Below are positions 61,205-64,000 of a stretch of DNA of 64,000 nt, piece after piece. Made by a program: the position numbers and the translations under genes. Every line of letters begins with the position of its first letter. Position 1 is the stretch's first letter. The notes under the pieces were generated by a model that was not told the origin of the DNA, searched no databases, and was given only the letters and a program-made list of their open reading frames with translations. This DNA is from an uncultured Oscillospiraceae bacterium (GTDB lineage: Bacteria > Bacillota > Clostridia > Oscillospirales > Oscillospiraceae): the NCBI GenBank assembly GCA_905234625.1, contig CAJOIC010000010.1, positions 1-64,000 on the forward strand, written 5' to 3'.

Positions 61205-61234
61205 TTGACACATATAGATATTATATGTTACAAT
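61205..61234 (+). promoter_or_regulatory. SigA-type promoter for the C1 peptidase gene
   Basis: TTGACA-18-TACAAT. Confidence 0.65.
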
Positions 61235-61272
61235 CCGGTTACAGCATAGACTGATCCAACGGAGTTCATACC

Positions 61273-63936
61273 ATGAAGCTAAAACAGCTCCTGGCGCTGC
61301 TGCTGGCGGCGGCCCTCCTGGGAGGGGTCCCCGCCCTCGCCTATGGCGAGGAAGCGCCCGCGCCGGACGACATATTCATATTGGGGGAATCCTCCGCGTA
61401 CGGCGATATCGCCTTCGGGGAGGCGCCTGCCGATGCCGGAAGCACCATGACCTCCCGCCGCTTCGCCACCTACGGCGCGGCGTTCTCCTCCGGCGGCACG
61501 CCCTCCCGCTATGATCCCCGGGAGAGCGGCGTCACCGCTCCCATCCGCACCCAGGGCAGCTGGAGCACCTGCTGGGCTATCGCCGCCATGACCGCGGCGG
61601 AGCTGGACGGACTGAACAGCGGTCTTCTCGGTGTCTCCGCGGACCTGAGCGAGCGGCACCTCATCTACTTCCTCTCCCATCAGACCGACGATCCCCTGGG
61701 CAATTCCTCGGGCGACTTCAACACCTATCCCGACTTCTGGGTGACGAAGGGAGGCAACCCCGTCATCGCCACCATGACCCTGGCCAACTGGCACGGCGCG
61801 GCCGACGAGACCGCCACCGCCTCCCCTTACAGCGGCCTCTCCTCCTCCGACAGTCTGGATGCCGCCTACGCCTATACCGATGTTCTCCACCTGGAGAACA
61901 CCTACGCCCTGGATATCTCCACCGCCGCCGGACGGCAGACCCTGAAGTCCATGCTGCTCCAGCACGGCGCGGCGGTGCTGTGCCTGTATTACAGCAGCAC
62001 CTATCTCTTCTCGGGATCTCCCTCCGCCCAGGCTGCCCAGCCCGAGGATCCTACGGACCCCGACGATCCCGAGACCCCCATCGACGTGGACCCCGACGAT
62101 CCCGTCATCGACGCCGAGGCGGCCCCGGAGGACGGTCCTCTGCCGGAGGAAGGTCCTCAGTCCGAGGACGATACCCAGCCGGAAGAAAGTCCTCTGCCGG
62201 AGGCGGGTCCTCAGTCCGAGGACGATACCCAGCCGGAAGAAGCTCCTCCGCCGGAAAACGACACTCCGCCCGAGGATGAGCCCCTCCCCGAGGAAAGCCC
62301 CCTGCCCGAAGGGGACGTTCCGGAGGCGCCGGACGCCGACGCATCCTCCGACGCCGCCGGACTGGACGGCGCACCGGAGGCCGGGGAGCTCCCGGAGGAC
62401 ATGGACGATCCCTCCGACAGCTCGGAGGACCCCGATCCGGAGGATGCCCCCGAAACGGACAGCGCCATCCCCCGGGAGGACGCACCCGAAGCGGACGGCG
62501 CCTCCGAGGCGGACGATTACACCGTCTGCTACTACCAGAACAGCGTCTCCTCCACCAGCCACGAGGTGGTCATCGTGGGCTGGGACGACAGCTATCCCGC
62601 CGAGAATTTCGGCTATTCCGCCGGCGGCGCGGTGCCCCCGGGGGACGGCGCGTGGCTCTGCCAGAACTCCTATGGGGAGAAATGGGCCAAGGGGGATGGC
62701 TATTTCTGGGTGTCCTATTATGACGCCTCCGTCTCCTATCCCTCCGGCGGCACCATTTCCGGGCGCGTCACCGTGTTCGACTTCGCCTCCCCGGACAATT
62801 ACGAGAACAACTACGAATACGACGGCGCCGTGGTCCTGGGCTACGTGAACGACACCATCGACGGCAAGGGCGTCTCCACCACCACGGCGGGGAGCTCCAC
62901 CCTGCGCTGGTACGCCAACATCTTCACCGCCTCGGCAAACGGTCAGCCCCGGGGCACGGAGGCCCTCCGGGCCGTATCCACCTATACCTACCGTCCGGGC
63001 GTCTCCTACACGCTCTCGGTGTATACGGGCCTTACCGATCCCGCCGATCCCCTCTCCGGCATCCTGGCGGCGGAGCTCTCCGGCTCCTTCCCCTACGCCG
63101 GGTATCACACCGTTCCCCTGCCGGAGAGCGTCTCCCTGCAGGAGGGAGAGCTGTTTTCCGTTGTGTTTCGGGTGGGCATGGCCTCTGACCGCACCCTGTT
63201 CGTCCCCGCCTGCATCGTCAGCTCCCCCGCCACCACCGCGAACCCCTGGTACAGCACCAACGAGACCCTGGCCGGACAGAGCTTCATCTCCATGGACGGG
63301 TCCGTCTTCATCGACTGCAAGACCCTGAAAAACGAGCCCAACGTCCGCATCAAGGCCTTCACGGACAACACGGACCCGGTCTTCCCCTTCCGTGACGTGG
63401 GCGAAGACGCCTGGTATCACGACGACGTATACGCCGCGTGGCTGGGGTATCTCGTAAACGGCACCGCCGCCGACACCTACTCCCCCGCTCAGCCCGCCAC
63501 CCGGGCCCAGGTCGTCACCGTTCTCTGGCGGCTCCTGGGTCAGCCCGCTCCGGATACGGCCGCGCCCTTCTCCGATGTGTCTGAGGGCGACTGGTACGCC
63601 GACGCCGTGGCCTGGGCCGGAGAGAACGGCGTGGTGAACGGCTATGCCGACGGTTCCTTCCACCCCAACGCCGTCATCAGCCGGCAGGACCTGCTGACGA
63701 TCCTGTACCGCTTCGCCGCCCGGCAGGGCATGGACACCTCCGGCGCCGCGGACATCACCGCTTACAGTGACAGCGGCCTCGTGGGAGACTGGGCCGAGGA
63801 CGCCATGGCCTGGAGCCTTGCCTCCGGCCTGCAGCGGGGCGTCGCCTCCGGCGGCACGGTGCTCCTGGACCCCAGGGGCAGCGTCACCCGCGCCCAGCTG
63901 GCGGCCTTCCTGAACCGCTTCACCGGGCTGTCCTGA
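61273..63936 (+). CDS. Secreted papain-family (C1) peptidase with acidic repeat insertion and three SLH repeats
   Basis: IRTQGSWSTCWAIAAMTAAE (Cys), STSHEVVIVGWDD (His), LCQNSYGEKWAKGDGYFWVSY (Asn), C-terminal SLH repeats. Confidence 0.9.
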   Translation: MKLKQLLALLLAAALLGGVPALAYGEEAPAPDDIFILGESSAYGDIAFGEAPADAGSTMTSRRFATYGAAFSSGGTPSRYDPRESGVTAPIRTQGSWSTCWAIAAMTAAELDGLNSGLLGVSADLSERHLIYFLSHQTDDPLGNSSGDFNTYPDFWVTKGGNPVIATMTLANWHGAADETATASPYSGLSSSDSLDAAYAYTDVLHLENTYALDISTAAGRQTLKSMLLQHGAAVLCLYYSSTYLFSGSPSAQAAQPEDPTDPDDPETPIDVDPDDPVIDAEAAPEDGPLPEEGPQSEDDTQPEESPLPEAGPQSEDDTQPEEAPPPENDTPPEDEPLPEESPLPEGDVPEAPDADASSDAAGLDGAPEAGELPEDMDDPSDSSEDPDPEDAPETDSAIPREDAPEADGASEADDYTVCYYQNSVSSTSHEVVIVGWDDSYPAENFGYSAGGAVPPGDGAWLCQNSYGEKWAKGDGYFWVSYYDASVSYPSGGTISGRVTVFDFASPDNYENNYEYDGAVVLGYVNDTIDGKGVSTTTAGSSTLRWYANIFTASANGQPRGTEALRAVSTYTYRPGVSYTLSVYTGLTDPADPLSGILAAELSGSFPYAGYHTVPLPESVSLQEGELFSVVFRVGMASDRTLFVPACIVSSPATTANPWYSTNETLAGQSFISMDGSVFIDCKTLKNEPNVRIKAFTDNTDPVFPFRDVGEDAWYHDDVYAAWLGYLVNGTAADTYSPAQPATRAQVVTVLWRLLGQPAPDTAAPFSDVSEGDWYADAVAWAGENGVVNGYADGSFHPNAVISRQDLLTILYRFAARQGMDTSGAADITAYSDSGLVGDWAEDAMAWSLASGLQRGVASGGTVLLDPRGSVTRAQLAAFLNRFTGLS

Positions 63937-63953
63937 ACCAAGTGAAAACCGAA

Positions 63954-63992
63954 AGCGCGGACCCTGCTTTTCCGGCGGGTCCGCGCTGTTTT
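63954..63992 (+). terminator. Terminator of the C1 peptidase gene
   Basis: AGCGCGGACCC ... GGGTCCGCGCT-GTTTT. Confidence 0.85.
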
Positions 63993-64000
63993 AATGTTTT

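Noticed and set aside
58888-61254. 788-aa plus-strand ORF spanning acyltransferase, REP region and antisense of O-antigen ligase
   Set aside because: Fusion of out-of-frame and antisense sequence; the repeats create artificial translation (EPSPVP, NRGRFC).

Overview
This 64 kb window is a gene-dense, high-GC chromosomal segment. Gene content (spoIIAA-spoIIAB-sigF, V-type ATPase, GlgC/GlgD, SLH proteins) suggests an anaerobic spore-forming Clostridia, probably Oscillospiraceae-like. Most of it is housekeeping: hpf, spoIIA operon, valS-trxA-TrxR-like flavoprotein, glnS, cls, corA, cysS, rimO, recA-recX, prmC, a two-component system, ilvE, glgC-glgD-glgP, pth, prs, an OYE/enoate-reductase-like flavoenzyme, a nine-gene V-type ATPase operon and trmB. 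The accessory signal is: (1) a paralogous set of secreted, probably beta-helical proteins (25.5-27.4, 39.2-41.3 and 43.5-45.4 kb) plus a related smaller secreted protein (10.7-11.7 kb), sharing signal peptides, Ser-Gly-Glu-Ala linkers, a GD-x-x-H-x-DY-x-R block and a C-terminal FDEY...YDxW module; (2) an exact 93-bp inverted repeat (1-93 versus 45406-45498) containing the 3' end of an EamA transporter gene and its terminator, bracketing about 45 kb; (3) a three-copy structured intergenic repeat; (4) a REP-like palindrome with a 29-bp tandem repeat; and (5) several enzymes with altered motifs (NPPY to NAPY in PrmC, TrxR without NADPH motifs, E2-like acyltransferase without the catalytic His). 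No tRNA, rRNA, CRISPR array or intact transposase was recognised. All family assignments come from reading motifs; no searches were run.
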